The notes: generated by a model from the sequence alone, not told the origin. 8,688 nucleotides of DNA from Oscillospiraceae bacterium (GCA_902802215.1 CADCLH010000076.1:1-8688), one strand, 5' to 3'; numbered from the stretch's first letter, positions 1 through 6,118 are shown. A program made the numbers and translations.

Positions 1-261
1 CTGAAGCCCGATCTCCTCGGCGTGGTTTTCCGCGTCGTGCAGGAGCTCGTCGGCCTTCTGCCGCGCGTCCGCCACGATCTGCTCGGCCTGTGCGTTCGCC
101 TCCTTCAGGATCTTTTCGGCCTGAAGGCGGCTCTGCTCCAGAAACTGATCCGTCAGCTTCCTTGCGGACGCCAGAAAATCATCCATCCCGGTCCCCGCGT
201 CGCCCGCGGGCGCTTGCGAATAGCTGTCCTCCCGATAATCGCGATCCCAGTTCCAAGCCAT
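1..261 (-). CDS. Coiled-coil protein, DivIVA / ATP synthase b-like, N-terminal part (cut by window edge)
   Basis: Only the first 87 residues are in the window; the C-terminus lies beyond position 1. The start ATG at 261-259 is supported by a GGAGG at 274-270 placed 8 nt upstream and by a good promoter further upstream. After a polar, aromatic-rich N-terminus (MAWNWDRDY), residues 26-87 form a continuous Ala/Glu/Lys-rich helix. It shows an 11-residue period: acidic residue at position 2, hydrophobic residues at 4 and 5, small residue at 8. Examples are AEKILKEANAQ, AEQIVADARQK and ADELLHDAENH. Such hendecads are known from DivIVA/GpsB-type proteins and from the stator stalks of F- and V-type ATPases. 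There is no signal peptide or membrane segment in the visible part, so it is probably cytoplasmic. A DivIVA-like cell-division or envelope scaffold is my best guess, but the family cannot be fixed without the C-terminus. Confidence 0.7.
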   Translation of the reverse strand, partial: MAWNWDRDYREDSYSQAPAGDAGTGMDDFLASARKLTDQFLEQSRLQAEKILKEANAQAEQIVADARQKADELLHDAENHAEEIGLQ

Positions 262-293
262 GCTTCAACCCTCCGAAGTGATTTTTTTGTCAT

Positions 294-322
294 ATCATAA
301 CACGAATCGAGCCTTTTGACAA
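294..322 (-). promoter_or_regulatory. Sigma-A type promoter for the coiled-coil gene
   Basis: On the minus strand, a -35 TTGTCA (322-317) and a -10 TATGAT (299-294) are separated by exactly 17 bp. Each hexamer differs from consensus at one position. The expected start of transcription is near 287, giving a leader of about 26 nt with GGAGG at 274-270. The promoter sits in the 72-bp gap after the SGNH hydrolase gene, so the coiled-coil gene is probably transcribed on its own, although readthrough from upstream is possible because no strong terminator separates them. Confidence 0.7.
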
Positions 323-342
323 CCGGTAATCCGTCACCGGTT
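321..342. repeat. Inverted repeat spanning the SGNH gene stop codon and the next -35 box
   Basis: AACCGGT (321-327) and ACCGGTT (336-342) form a 7-bp inverted repeat with an 8-nt centre. The stop codon of the SGNH gene (336-334) overlaps one arm, and the other arm overlaps the -35 box (322-317) by two bases. No T-run follows it on the minus strand, so it is a poor intrinsic terminator. It could be a weak 3' hairpin or an operator for the downstream promoter. Confidence 0.4.
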
Positions 343-912
343 CAGGAGCAGCGCGCGGACGGTCTGCGCCATCTTCACCGCGAAGATGCGGTGGCCACGC
401 TCCGAGAAGTGCACGCCGTCTCCCGCGGTCTGAACGCCCCAGCCGGCGGTGTCGACAAAGCCGACGCCGAGCTCTCCGGCATGCTCCGCATAGAGTCCGG
501 CCAGTTCCTCGAAGGCAAACGCGTATCCCTCGCCGAAGTCCTCGACCGGCGGCGGAGCGACGAGCAGAACGGCGGTCTCCGGCAGCGTCTCTTTCAGCCT
601 TGCAAGGAAGCGCCGCATACGCTCCGCCGTCTCCTCCGGCTCCGTGTCCGTGAGCAGGTCGTTGGTGCCGAGCAGCACGATCACGAGCGTACAGGGCGCA
701 TGCCGCCGGAGCAGGGCCAGATCGGCCTCGACCGTGCGGGGAACATGCGGGACCGTGCGTCCGTTCAGGCCGCAGTTGAGGCACTCGCAGCCGAGCATGC
801 CGCCCAGCAGGTCCACCCAGCGCGCATTGGCCGGGAGCCGCCCGCCGAAGGGGTCGCAGCCGTCGTAGCCGTAGGTGTTGGAGTCGCCGTAGCAGACGAT
901 GCGCGGCGTCAT
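334..912 (-). CDS. SGNH/GDSL-family esterase (arylesterase-like)
   Basis: A 192-residue single-domain hydrolase with all SGNH blocks: GDSNTYG at 9-15 (nucleophile Ser11), block II CGLNGRTV at 47-54 (oxyanion-hole Gly/Asn), GTND at 82-85 (Asn84), and DGVH at 165-168 (Asp165 and His168 completing the triad). The GLxGRT form of block II resembles the arylesterase/acyltransferase branch rather than lysophospholipase L1. There is no signal peptide, so it should be cytoplasmic and hydrolyse a small ester or remove an acyl group; the substrate is unknown. The ATG at 912 is preceded by a perfect AAGGAGG (926-920) 7 nt away. The gene begins 21 nt after the etfA stop, so it is most likely the last gene of the dehydrogenase-Etf operon. 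Its length is typical of the family and nothing is missing. Confidence 0.9.
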   Translation of the reverse strand: MTPRIVCYGDSNTYGYDGCDPFGGRLPANARWVDLLGGMLGCECLNCGLNGRTVPHVPRTVEADLALLRRHAPCTLVIVLLGTNDLLTDTEPEETAERMRRFLARLKETLPETAVLLVAPPPVEDFGEGYAFAFEELAGLYAEHAGELGVGFVDTAGWGVQTAGDGVHFSERGHRIFAVKMAQTVRALLLNR

Positions 913-919
913 GCCCTCC

Positions 920-926
920 CCTCCTT
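920..926 (-). promoter_or_regulatory. Ribosome binding site of the SGNH gene
   Basis: The minus strand reads AAGGAGG, the full anti-16S complement, 7 nt before the ATG at 912. It lies wholly inside the 21-nt gap after etfA. This indicates independent and probably strong translation initiation of the last operon gene. Confidence 0.75.
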
Positions 927-933
927 TTCATGC

Positions 934-1926
934 TCAGCGGCGCAGATGACGCAGCATCTGCTCGCAGACCTCGTCCATATCGCCGACGATGCCGTAGTCG
1001 CAGTATTTGAAGATCGCGGCGTCGGGGTCCTTGTTGACCGCGACGATGCAGCCGGAGTCCTGCATGCCGGTGACGTGGTTGACCGCGCCCGAGACGCCGA
1101 AGGACAGGCAGAGCTTCGGCTTGACGACCACGCCGCTCTGTCCGATGACCAGCTTGAAGGGCAGCGCGCCCCGGTCGAACACCGGCCTCGTGCAGCCGAG
1201 CTTGCCGCCGAGCAGCGCCGCGAGCTCCCGGTACTTCGGCAGCGAGTCCACCTTCACCGCGTTGCCCACGCAGACGATGACGTCGGCGTCGGCGATGTTC
1301 AGGCTCTCGTCGAAGTCGTCGGCCTTGAAATCCAGCACGCGGGTGCGGATCTCGTCCTCCGGGAAGTCGACGATCTCCTCGATCACCGTGCAGGGGCGTT
1401 TCCCGGTCGGCGCGTACTTGAAGGTACCGGGCCGGATGGTGCCCACCTGCGGGCGCATGACCGGTACGGTGATGACCGCCATCATCTTGCCGCCGACGGC
1501 GGGCTCGATGAATTCGATGTCCGTGGTCTTCGGGTCCCAGACGAGCTCGGTGGCGTCGCTGGTGCAGCCGGTCGGAAGGCGGCAGGCAAAGCGCGGCGCG
1601 AAGTCGCGCCCGTTGATCGTGCCGCCGACAAAGACGGCGGTGGGCAGGTACTTCCGGCACAGCACCGTAAAGAGGTTGGCGTAGGCGTCGACGTTGAAGT
1701 AGCCGTAGCCCGTGCCGCCGACGTGCAGGATCACGTCCACGCCGCAGTCCAGAAGCTTCTCCTTCTCCGCCTCGGGCAGAGACCCGACCACGACGGCAAC
1801 GAGCTTCTCCCCCGCCGCGTCCGCGATCTTCCGGATCTCGCAGCACAGCTCGAGCGAGACGGGCTGGATGCTCTGTCCGTCATGCTCGATGAAGACCCAC
1901 ATATCCCGATAATCGTTCTTGTTCAT
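934..1926 (-). CDS. etfA: Electron transfer flavoprotein, alpha subunit
   Basis: A 330-residue EtfA. The N-terminal half is the ETF alpha/beta-type fold shared with EtfB. The C-terminal half is the FAD-binding ETF_alpha domain, recognised by CTRP (245-248, usual form SRP), GQSG (262-265, usual GQTG), GVSGAVNHVTGM (277-288), NKDP (298-301) and DYGIVGD (310-316). These residues hold the FAD that shuttles electrons to and from the partner dehydrogenase. The ATG at 1926 is chosen because GGGGGAG lies 5-6 nt upstream; a TTG at 1944 in the same frame would overlap the etfB stop and place that site inside the gene. Only about 10 residues precede the fold, so the N-terminal ferredoxin-like [4Fe-4S] module reported, as I recall, for the A. 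woodii LctC subunit is absent. The gene lies 14 nt after etfB in the operon. Confidence 0.95.
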   Translation of the reverse strand: MNKNDYRDMWVFIEHDGQSIQPVSLELCCEIRKIADAAGEKLVAVVVGSLPEAEKEKLLDCGVDVILHVGGTGYGYFNVDAYANLFTVLCRKYLPTAVFVGGTINGRDFAPRFACRLPTGCTSDATELVWDPKTTDIEFIEPAVGGKMMAVITVPVMRPQVGTIRPGTFKYAPTGKRPCTVIEEIVDFPEDEIRTRVLDFKADDFDESLNIADADVIVCVGNAVKVDSLPKYRELAALLGGKLGCTRPVFDRGALPFKLVIGQSGVVVKPKLCLSFGVSGAVNHVTGMQDSGCIVAVNKDPDAAIFKYCDYGIVGDMDEVCEQMLRHLRR

Positions 1927-1931
1927 GGCGT

Positions 1932-1938
1932 CTCCCCC
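1932..1938 (-). promoter_or_regulatory. Ribosome binding site deciding the etfA start
   Basis: The minus strand reads GGGGGAG, with the GGAG core at 1935-1932, 5 nt before the ATG at 1926. It would fall inside the coding region if the in-frame TTG at 1944 were used. This favours the ATG. Confidence 0.6.
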
Positions 1939-1940
1939 TC

Positions 1941-2735
1941 TCAAAGCACGTCGGCGATCAGCTCAAAGAGCGTGTCGACGTTCTTCTCCGTGCTGCCCTC
2001 GTCGATCATGTGTCCGGATTCGCCCACCACGGGCGGATAGGTGCGCGGCACCTTCGTGGGAGAGCCCGGGTCGCCGATCTGCGCGGGGTCGAGCCCCGGA
2101 ATGTTCGCGGAGCTGAGCTTCGTGATGACCGCCGTGCGCGAGGCCTTCCAGCTTTTGAGGTTGGGAATGCGCGGGCGGTAGTTGGTCTTTTCCACGGTGA
2201 ACAGGCAGGGCATCCGGGCCTCGGCGGTCTCCGTGCCCTTTTCGAGCTCGCGCTCGGCCGTGACGGTCCCGGCCTCCTCGTCCACCGAGAGCAGCAGGGA
2301 CATGCTGCTCAGCTGGCTCGCGTCGAAGCGCTCGGCCAGCTGGGAGCCCATCTGCCCCGTCGCGCCGTCGAGCGACTCCTTGCCGCAGAAGATGAGGTCG
2401 AAGCTGCCGAAGAGCTTCGCGGCCGAGACGATGACATAGCTCGTGGCGAGGGTGTCGGCGTTGGCGAAGGCGCGGTCCGACAGGAGGATGGCCCGGTCGG
2501 CGCCGGCGGCCAGACACTCGCGCAGGGCCTCCGCGGCCTGATCGGGGCCCATGGTGATGCAGGTGACCGTGCCGCCGTACTTCTCCTTCGTGCGGACGGC
2601 GGCCTCGAGGGCGTTGGCGTCCAGCGGGTTGAGGATGGCGGGCACGCCCTTGCGGATCAGGCTCCCCGTGACCGGGTCGATCTTGACCAGATTCACGTCG
2701 GGGACCTGCTTGACACAGACAAGTATATTCAGCAT
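1941..2735 (-). CDS. etfB: Electron transfer flavoprotein, beta subunit
   Basis: A 264-residue EtfB that pairs with the adjacent EtfA. Recognisable features are the N-terminal ILVCVKQVPD (4-13), ALRECLAAGADRAILLSDRA within 70-89, DTLATSY (94-100), FCGKESLDGATGQMG (116-130), the late MPCLFTVEKTNYRPR segment (175-189) and GSPTKV (224-229). The DTLATS and DGATGQ segments line the nucleotide site. In clostridial and acetogen homologues that site holds a second, bifurcating FAD instead of AMP, so electron bifurcation or confurcation is plausible but not proven here. The ATG at 2735 has GGAGG (2748-2744) at 8 nt. An in-frame GTG at 2744 would overlap that site and is rejected. The gene follows the dehydrogenase with a 13-nt gap and precedes etfA by 14 nt. 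Confidence 0.95.
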   Translation of the reverse strand: MLNILVCVKQVPDVNLVKIDPVTGSLIRKGVPAILNPLDANALEAAVRTKEKYGGTVTCITMGPDQAAEALRECLAAGADRAILLSDRAFANADTLATSYVIVSAAKLFGSFDLIFCGKESLDGATGQMGSQLAERFDASQLSSMSLLLSVDEEAGTVTAERELEKGTETAEARMPCLFTVEKTNYRPRIPNLKSWKASRTAVITKLSSANIPGLDPAQIGDPGSPTKVPRTYPPVVGESGHMIDEGSTEKNVDTLFELIADVL

Positions 2736-2743
2736 TCCGCTCA

Positions 2744-2748
2744 CCTCC
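2744..2748 (-). promoter_or_regulatory. Ribosome binding site deciding the etfB start
   Basis: A GGAGG on the minus strand, immediately after the dehydrogenase stop codon (2751-2749) and 8 nt before the ATG at 2735. The GTG at 2744-2742 begins on the last base of this site and so cannot use it. Confidence 0.7.
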
Positions 2749-4173
2749 TCAGACCGTGTGGCAGACCTTGCCGGGGTTGAGAATATGCCCGGGGTCGAAC
2801 ACGTCCTTGATCGCGCCCATCAGACCGTAGGCCGTGTCGCCCACGGACTCGCGCAGATACTCCTTCTTGGCGTGGCCGATCGAGTGCTCGCCGCTGACCT
2901 GGCCCTCGAACTCGGTGCACTTGGCGTAGCAGGCGTCCATCAGCAGCTTGACGCGGCGCTTGAACTCGGCCTCCTCCAGATCGTTGGAGCAGCAGTAGAT
3001 GTGCAGGTTGCCGTCGCCCGCATGGCCGAAGGAGCGCACATACACGCCCTGCTTCTCCGCCTCGTCGTGGGTGTAGACCAGAAATTCCGCGATGCGGTCG
3101 ACCGGGACGACGACGTCCATCTCGTCGAGCAGCCGGGTCTCGGCCTCAATGACCGTGAGGAAGGCGCTGCGCGCGGCCCAGACGTCCTTTTTGAGGTTGT
3201 CCGTCCAGACCACCAGCACGTCGTAGGCGCCGACCTGCTCGGCCACCGCGCCGAGGCGGTCCATCTTTTCGGTGAGCTGGGCCTCGCTGTCGCCCACGAG
3301 GGTGACGAGGATATATGCTCCGGCCTCCTTGCCGTTGACGACCGTCGGGAAGACGGCGTTGCCCGTGAAGGCCGCCGAGGAGTCGACGATATCGCGCTCC
3401 ATGAACTCGATGGACTGGGGATCGAGGTTTGCCAGCTTGATCGACGGGACCGAGGCGATGGCGGCGGCGATATCCGCAAAGGGCAGGATGAGGCTGACGT
3501 CCATCAGGGGCTTGGGCACGAGCTTGAGCGTCAGCTCCGTGATGATGCCGAGCGTGCCCTCGGACCCGACCATCAGGTGCAGCAGGCTGTAGCCCGAGCT
3601 GGTCTTGCAGACCGTCTTGCCGAGCTTCATGATCCGGCCGTCCGGCAGCACGACCGTCATGGCGAGCACGTAGTCGCGCGTGACGCCGTACTTGACCGCG
3701 CGCATGCCGCCCGCGTTGGTGCTGACGTTGCCGCCGACGGTGGCGGTCTTCTCGCCGGGATCGGGCGGGTACATCAGGCCGTGGGCCAGCGCGTCCGCCG
3801 CGAGGTCGCACAGCAGGACGCCGGGCTGGGTGTGCACGACGAGGTTTTTCATGTCGTAGGAGAGGATCTTGTTCATCTTCTCCGTGGACAGGACAATGCC
3901 CCCGCAGATCGGCACGCAGCCGCCGACCAGACCGGTGCCGGCGCCGCGGACCGTGACGGGGATGCGCTCGGAAGAGCAGAGCTTCATGATCTCGGACACC
4001 TCTTCGGTGCTCTCGACGAGGCACACCGCCTCGGGCATGGCCCTGCCGTAGATGGGCATCTCATCGTGGGAATAGTCCTCCTTGACCGCATCCCCGCTGA
4101 AGAAACGCCGCTCGCCGACAATGGCGCGCAGTTTCCCGGCCGTCTCCGGTGTGAGCTTGTTGTATTCGGGCAT
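2749..4173 (-). CDS. FAD-binding 2-hydroxyacid dehydrogenase, GlcD/LctD (D-lactate/glycolate) family
   Basis: A full-length 474-residue member of the vanillyl-alcohol-oxidase/FAD_binding_4 superfamily with an FAD-oxidase_C half. The FAD domain shows RGAGTGLVGGCVP (76-88), PPDPGE (136-141), GGNVSTNAGG (147-156), KYGVTRDYV (161-169) and GSEGTLGIIT (203-212). The catalytic C-terminal half carries GHAGDGNLH (383-391; His384 and His391) and SGEHSIG (427-433; Glu429), which bind the divalent metal and substrate carboxylate in this family. It ends in the usual HILNPGKV. It probably oxidises lactate, or a related 2-hydroxyacid, to the 2-oxoacid and passes electrons to the FAD of the EtfAB encoded directly downstream, as in the LctBCD complex of Acetobacterium woodii. 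Glycolate or 2-hydroxyglutarate remain alternatives. The ATG at 4173 has GGAGG (4184-4180) 6 nt upstream. It is the first gene of the operon. No membrane anchor or Fe-S motif is present. Confidence 0.92.
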   Translation of the reverse strand: MPEYNKLTPETAGKLRAIVGERRFFSGDAVKEDYSHDEMPIYGRAMPEAVCLVESTEEVSEIMKLCSSERIPVTVRGAGTGLVGGCVPICGGIVLSTEKMNKILSYDMKNLVVHTQPGVLLCDLAADALAHGLMYPPDPGEKTATVGGNVSTNAGGMRAVKYGVTRDYVLAMTVVLPDGRIMKLGKTVCKTSSGYSLLHLMVGSEGTLGIITELTLKLVPKPLMDVSLILPFADIAAAIASVPSIKLANLDPQSIEFMERDIVDSSAAFTGNAVFPTVVNGKEAGAYILVTLVGDSEAQLTEKMDRLGAVAEQVGAYDVLVVWTDNLKKDVWAARSAFLTVIEAETRLLDEMDVVVPVDRIAEFLVYTHDEAEKQGVYVRSFGHAGDGNLHIYCCSNDLEEAEFKRRVKLLMDACYAKCTEFEGQVSGEHSIGHAKKEYLRESVGDTAYGLMGAIKDVFDPGHILNPGKVCHTV

Positions 4174-4191
4174 ATGGTTCCTCCTCTCTGC

Positions 4192-4207
4192 AAACGGAAA
4201 TCCGTTT
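4192..4207. promoter_or_regulatory. Operator-like palindrome in the leader of the dehydrogenase-Etf operon
   Basis: AAACGGA (4192-4198) and TCCGTTT (4201-4207) form a perfect 7-bp inverted repeat around an AA centre. It lies between the predicted transcription start (about 4225) and the ribosome binding site (4184-4180), roughly +18 to +34. That is a common place for a repressor roadblock. An RNA hairpin with a 2-nt loop is sterically poor, so DNA binding is more likely than attenuation. The regulator is not in the window. Confidence 0.5.
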
Positions 4208-4231
4208 AAGAATCGCTTGGTTTCTTATCAT

Positions 4232-4260
4232 ATTATATCAGTCCGTCCGGCGCTTGAAAA
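4232..4260 (-). promoter_or_regulatory. Promoter of the dehydrogenase-etfBA-SGNH operon
   Basis: The minus strand has a perfect TATAAT (4237-4232) preceded by TGA, giving an extended -10 (TGnTATAAT). A weaker -35 TTTTCA (4260-4255) lies 17 bp upstream. The AT-rich -10 stands out from the GC-rich surroundings. The predicted leader is about 50 nt, too short for a large riboswitch. Confidence 0.65.
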
Positions 4261-4319
4261 GCGGTTTCCCGCAAAAGAAGCGCCCGCGCGGGAGCGTCGA
4301 AACGTAAAAAAACAGGTCC

Positions 4320-4339
4320 GGGATTTGTGCAGAAATCCC
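4320..4339. repeat. Inverted repeat upstream of the GH2 promoter
   Basis: GGGATTT (4320-4326) and AAATCCC (4333-4339) are a perfect 7-bp inverted repeat with a 6-nt centre, ending 26 bp before the -35 box of the GH2 promoter. The position fits an activator or repressor site. No T-run follows on either strand, so terminator function is unlikely. Confidence 0.35.
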
Positions 4340-4365
4340 AAAAGCCGCGCGGACGCAGCTTGCTT

Positions 4366-4394
4366 TTGACGGCGACCGAAGGATGCGGTATACT
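4366..4394 (+). promoter_or_regulatory. Sigma-A type promoter of the GH2 gene
   Basis: A -35 TTGACG (4366-4371) and a -10 TATACT (4389-4394) are separated by 17 bp, with one mismatch each from consensus. The expected start is near 4401, leaving a leader of about 23 nt with GGAGGG at 4411-4416. Confidence 0.7.
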
Positions 4395-4410
4395 GTTGAT
4401 GAAGAGGATT

Positions 4411-4416
4411 GGAGGG
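4411..4416 (+). promoter_or_regulatory. Ribosome binding site deciding the GH2 start
   Basis: GGAGGG lies 7 nt before the ATG at 4424. An in-frame TTG at 4409 sits directly upstream of this site and cannot use it, so the ATG is taken as the start. Confidence 0.7.
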
Positions 4417-4423
4417 ATCTTCC

Positions 4424-6118
4424 ATGAGTGAAAACAAGCAGGCCGCCTTTCAGCGGCTTTATACCCGCGAGGGGCGGACGCTGCCCGCCGTCCCGTGGGA
4501 GCGCTATCCACGCCCGCAGCTGGCGCGGAAGGAGTGGCTGTGTCTCAACGGGGACTGGGAGCTGCGCTTCGGCGGGCGTCAAACCCGCATCCGCGTGCCC
4601 TTCTGTCCCGAAAGCCTGCTGTCCGGCGTCGAACAGCCGCCGGAGCCCGGCGAGGGGCTGCGCTACCGCCGTTTGTTCGCCGTGCCCGAAAGCTGGCGCG
4701 GCAGGCGCGTGCTGCTGCACTTCGGCGCGGTGGGACGCGAGGCCGCGGTCTCGGTCAACGGGAAGGAGGTCTGCCGGCACTTAAACGGCTATCTCCCCTT
4801 CTCGGCGGATATCACCGACGCGCTGCGCGAGGGGGAAAACGAGCTGACGGTCACGGCCGTCAACGACCTTTCGCCGCGCCACCCGCTCGGCAAGCAGAGC
4901 AAAAAGCGCGGCGGCATGTGGTATACCCCCTGCTCCGGCATCTGGCAGACCGTGTGGATCGAGCCCGTGCCGGAAGCATATGTCAAAAGCCTGCGTCTGC
5001 GCTGCGGCGCAGACTTCTGCGAGCTCACAGCCGAGGGCGTGGGCGACGGCGTCGTCACCCTCGACGGGCAGGACTATCCGCTGCGGGACGGCCGGGCGCG
5101 CATCACGCTCATAGACCCGCATCTGTGGAGCCCGGAGGACCCGCATCTCTACCGCTTCACCCTCAAAAGCGGCGAGGACGCGGTCGAATCCTACTTCGCG
5201 CTGCGCACGCTGAGCGTGGAGACCGTCGGCGGCGTCCGGCGGCTGTGCCTCAACGGCAGGCCGTATTTCTTCAACGCCCTGCTGGATCAGGGCTACTGGA
5301 GCGACGGGCTCTACACCCCCGCCGCGCCGGAGCTGTACGAAAAAGACATCCTCGCCATGAAGTCGCTCGGCTTCAACACCCTGCGCAAGCACATCAAGCT
5401 CGAGCCCGAGCAGTTCTATTATGACTGCGACCGCCTCGGGATGATCGTGTTTCAGGACATGGTCAACAACGGCGTCTACCGCTTCCTGCGCGACACGATC
5501 CTGCCGACGCTGCGGATGGGAAAGCTCTCCGACTTGAAGCTCAACCCCGATCCGGAGACGCGCGCGGTCTTTCTCGACGCGATGGAGCGGACGGTCCGCT
5601 CCCTCTCCAACCACCCCTGCATCTGCCTGTGGACGATCTTCAACGAGGGCTGGGGCCAGTTCTGCGCGGACGACGCCTACCGCCGCCTCAAGGCGCTCGA
5701 TCCCGACCGCTTCATCGACTCGACCTCCGGCTGGTTCCATCAGAGCCTCAGCGACGTGGACAGCCTGCACATCTATTTCGGGAAGCTGCGTCTCGGAAAG
5801 GAGCCCCTGCCTCAGCTTCTCAGCGAGTTCGGCGGCTATGTCTGGAAAGACCCCTCCCACAGCTTCAACCTGCGCAAAACCTACGGCTACCGCATCTATC
5901 CGACGCGCGAGCGCCTGGTCGCCGCCCTGCGCAGGCTCTACGGCGAGGCGCTGCCCCCGCTGGTGCGCAAGGGCCTCTGCGGCGCGGTGTATACCCAGGT
6001 CTCCGACGTGGAGGACGAGACCAACGGCCTCTTTACCTTCGACCGCGAGGTGTTGAAGCTCCGCCCCGAAGAGCTGCGCGACCTTGCCGAAAAGCTTCAG
6101 GAGGCCGTACGGGGCTGA
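4424..6118 (+). CDS. Glycoside hydrolase family 2 enzyme (beta-glycosidase)
   Basis: A 564-residue GH2 enzyme, much shorter than LacZ and near the size of beta-glucuronidases. The order is a sugar-binding jelly roll (about 30-185; WLCLNGDWELRF, GMWYTPCSGIWQTVWIE), an immunoglobulin-like domain (about 186-265), then a TIM barrel starting near LCLNGRPYFFNALLDQGYW. The acid/base is Glu408 in TIFNEGWGQ and the nucleophile is Glu468 in LLSEFGGYV; both are present. SLGFNTLRKHIKLEPEQFYY and DRLGMIVFQDMVNNG are the usual barrel landmarks. There is no signal peptide or anchor, so it should act in the cytoplasm on short imported oligosaccharides or glycosides. The beta-glucuronidase NxK signature was not found, so beta-galactosidase, beta-mannosidase-like or another specificity remains open. 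It is a single-gene unit, divergent from the dehydrogenase-Etf operon and closed by the terminator at 6131-6170. No sugar transporter is beside it. Confidence 0.92.
   Translation: MSENKQAAFQRLYTREGRTLPAVPWERYPRPQLARKEWLCLNGDWELRFGGRQTRIRVPFCPESLLSGVEQPPEPGEGLRYRRLFAVPESWRGRRVLLHFGAVGREAAVSVNGKEVCRHLNGYLPFSADITDALREGENELTVTAVNDLSPRHPLGKQSKKRGGMWYTPCSGIWQTVWIEPVPEAYVKSLRLRCGADFCELTAEGVGDGVVTLDGQDYPLRDGRARITLIDPHLWSPEDPHLYRFTLKSGEDAVESYFALRTLSVETVGGVRRLCLNGRPYFFNALLDQGYWSDGLYTPAAPELYEKDILAMKSLGFNTLRKHIKLEPEQFYYDCDRLGMIVFQDMVNNGVYRFLRDTILPTLRMGKLSDLKLNPDPETRAVFLDAMERTVRSLSNHPCICLWTIFNEGWGQFCADDAYRRLKALDPDRFIDSTSGWFHQSLSDVDSLHIYFGKLRLGKEPLPQLLSEFGGYVWKDPSHSFNLRKTYGYRIYPTRERLVAALRRLYGEALPPLVRKGLCGAVYTQVSDVEDETNGLFTFDREVLKLRPEELRDLAEKLQEAVRG

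Noticed and set aside
290..1846. Long minus-strand frame across the SGNH and etfA genes in another frame
   Set aside because: It crosses the boundary of two real genes and gives an Arg/Gly-rich translation with no domain.
316..2040. Long open frame on the plus strand (about 570 codons) opposite the SGNH and etfA genes
   Set aside because: The opposite strand encodes well-recognised families with ribosome binding sites. The plus-strand product is an Ala/Arg/Asp-rich low-complexity translation typical of antisense frames in GC-rich DNA.
2551..4209. Long plus-strand frame (about 550 codons) opposite the GlcD-type dehydrogenase
   Set aside because: It mirrors the conserved dehydrogenase, has no recognisable motif or ribosome binding site, and has the same antisense composition.
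4174..4231. Possible riboswitch or leader peptide before the dehydrogenase gene
   Set aside because: The leader is only about 50 nt and contains just the short palindrome and the ribosome binding site, too little for a known riboswitch. No short reading frame with its own ribosome binding site was seen.
4256..4269. Cre-like sequence (CcpA site) overlapping the -35 box of the dehydrogenase operon
   Set aside because: It differs from the TGWAARCGYTWNCW consensus at about four positions, including the leading TG. That is too weak to call.
4283..4292. CCCGCGCGGG palindrome
   Set aside because: A 10-bp GC-only palindrome is expected by chance in GC-rich DNA. It has no T-run for a terminator and no clear relation to either promoter; it is mentioned only within the divergent-region finding.
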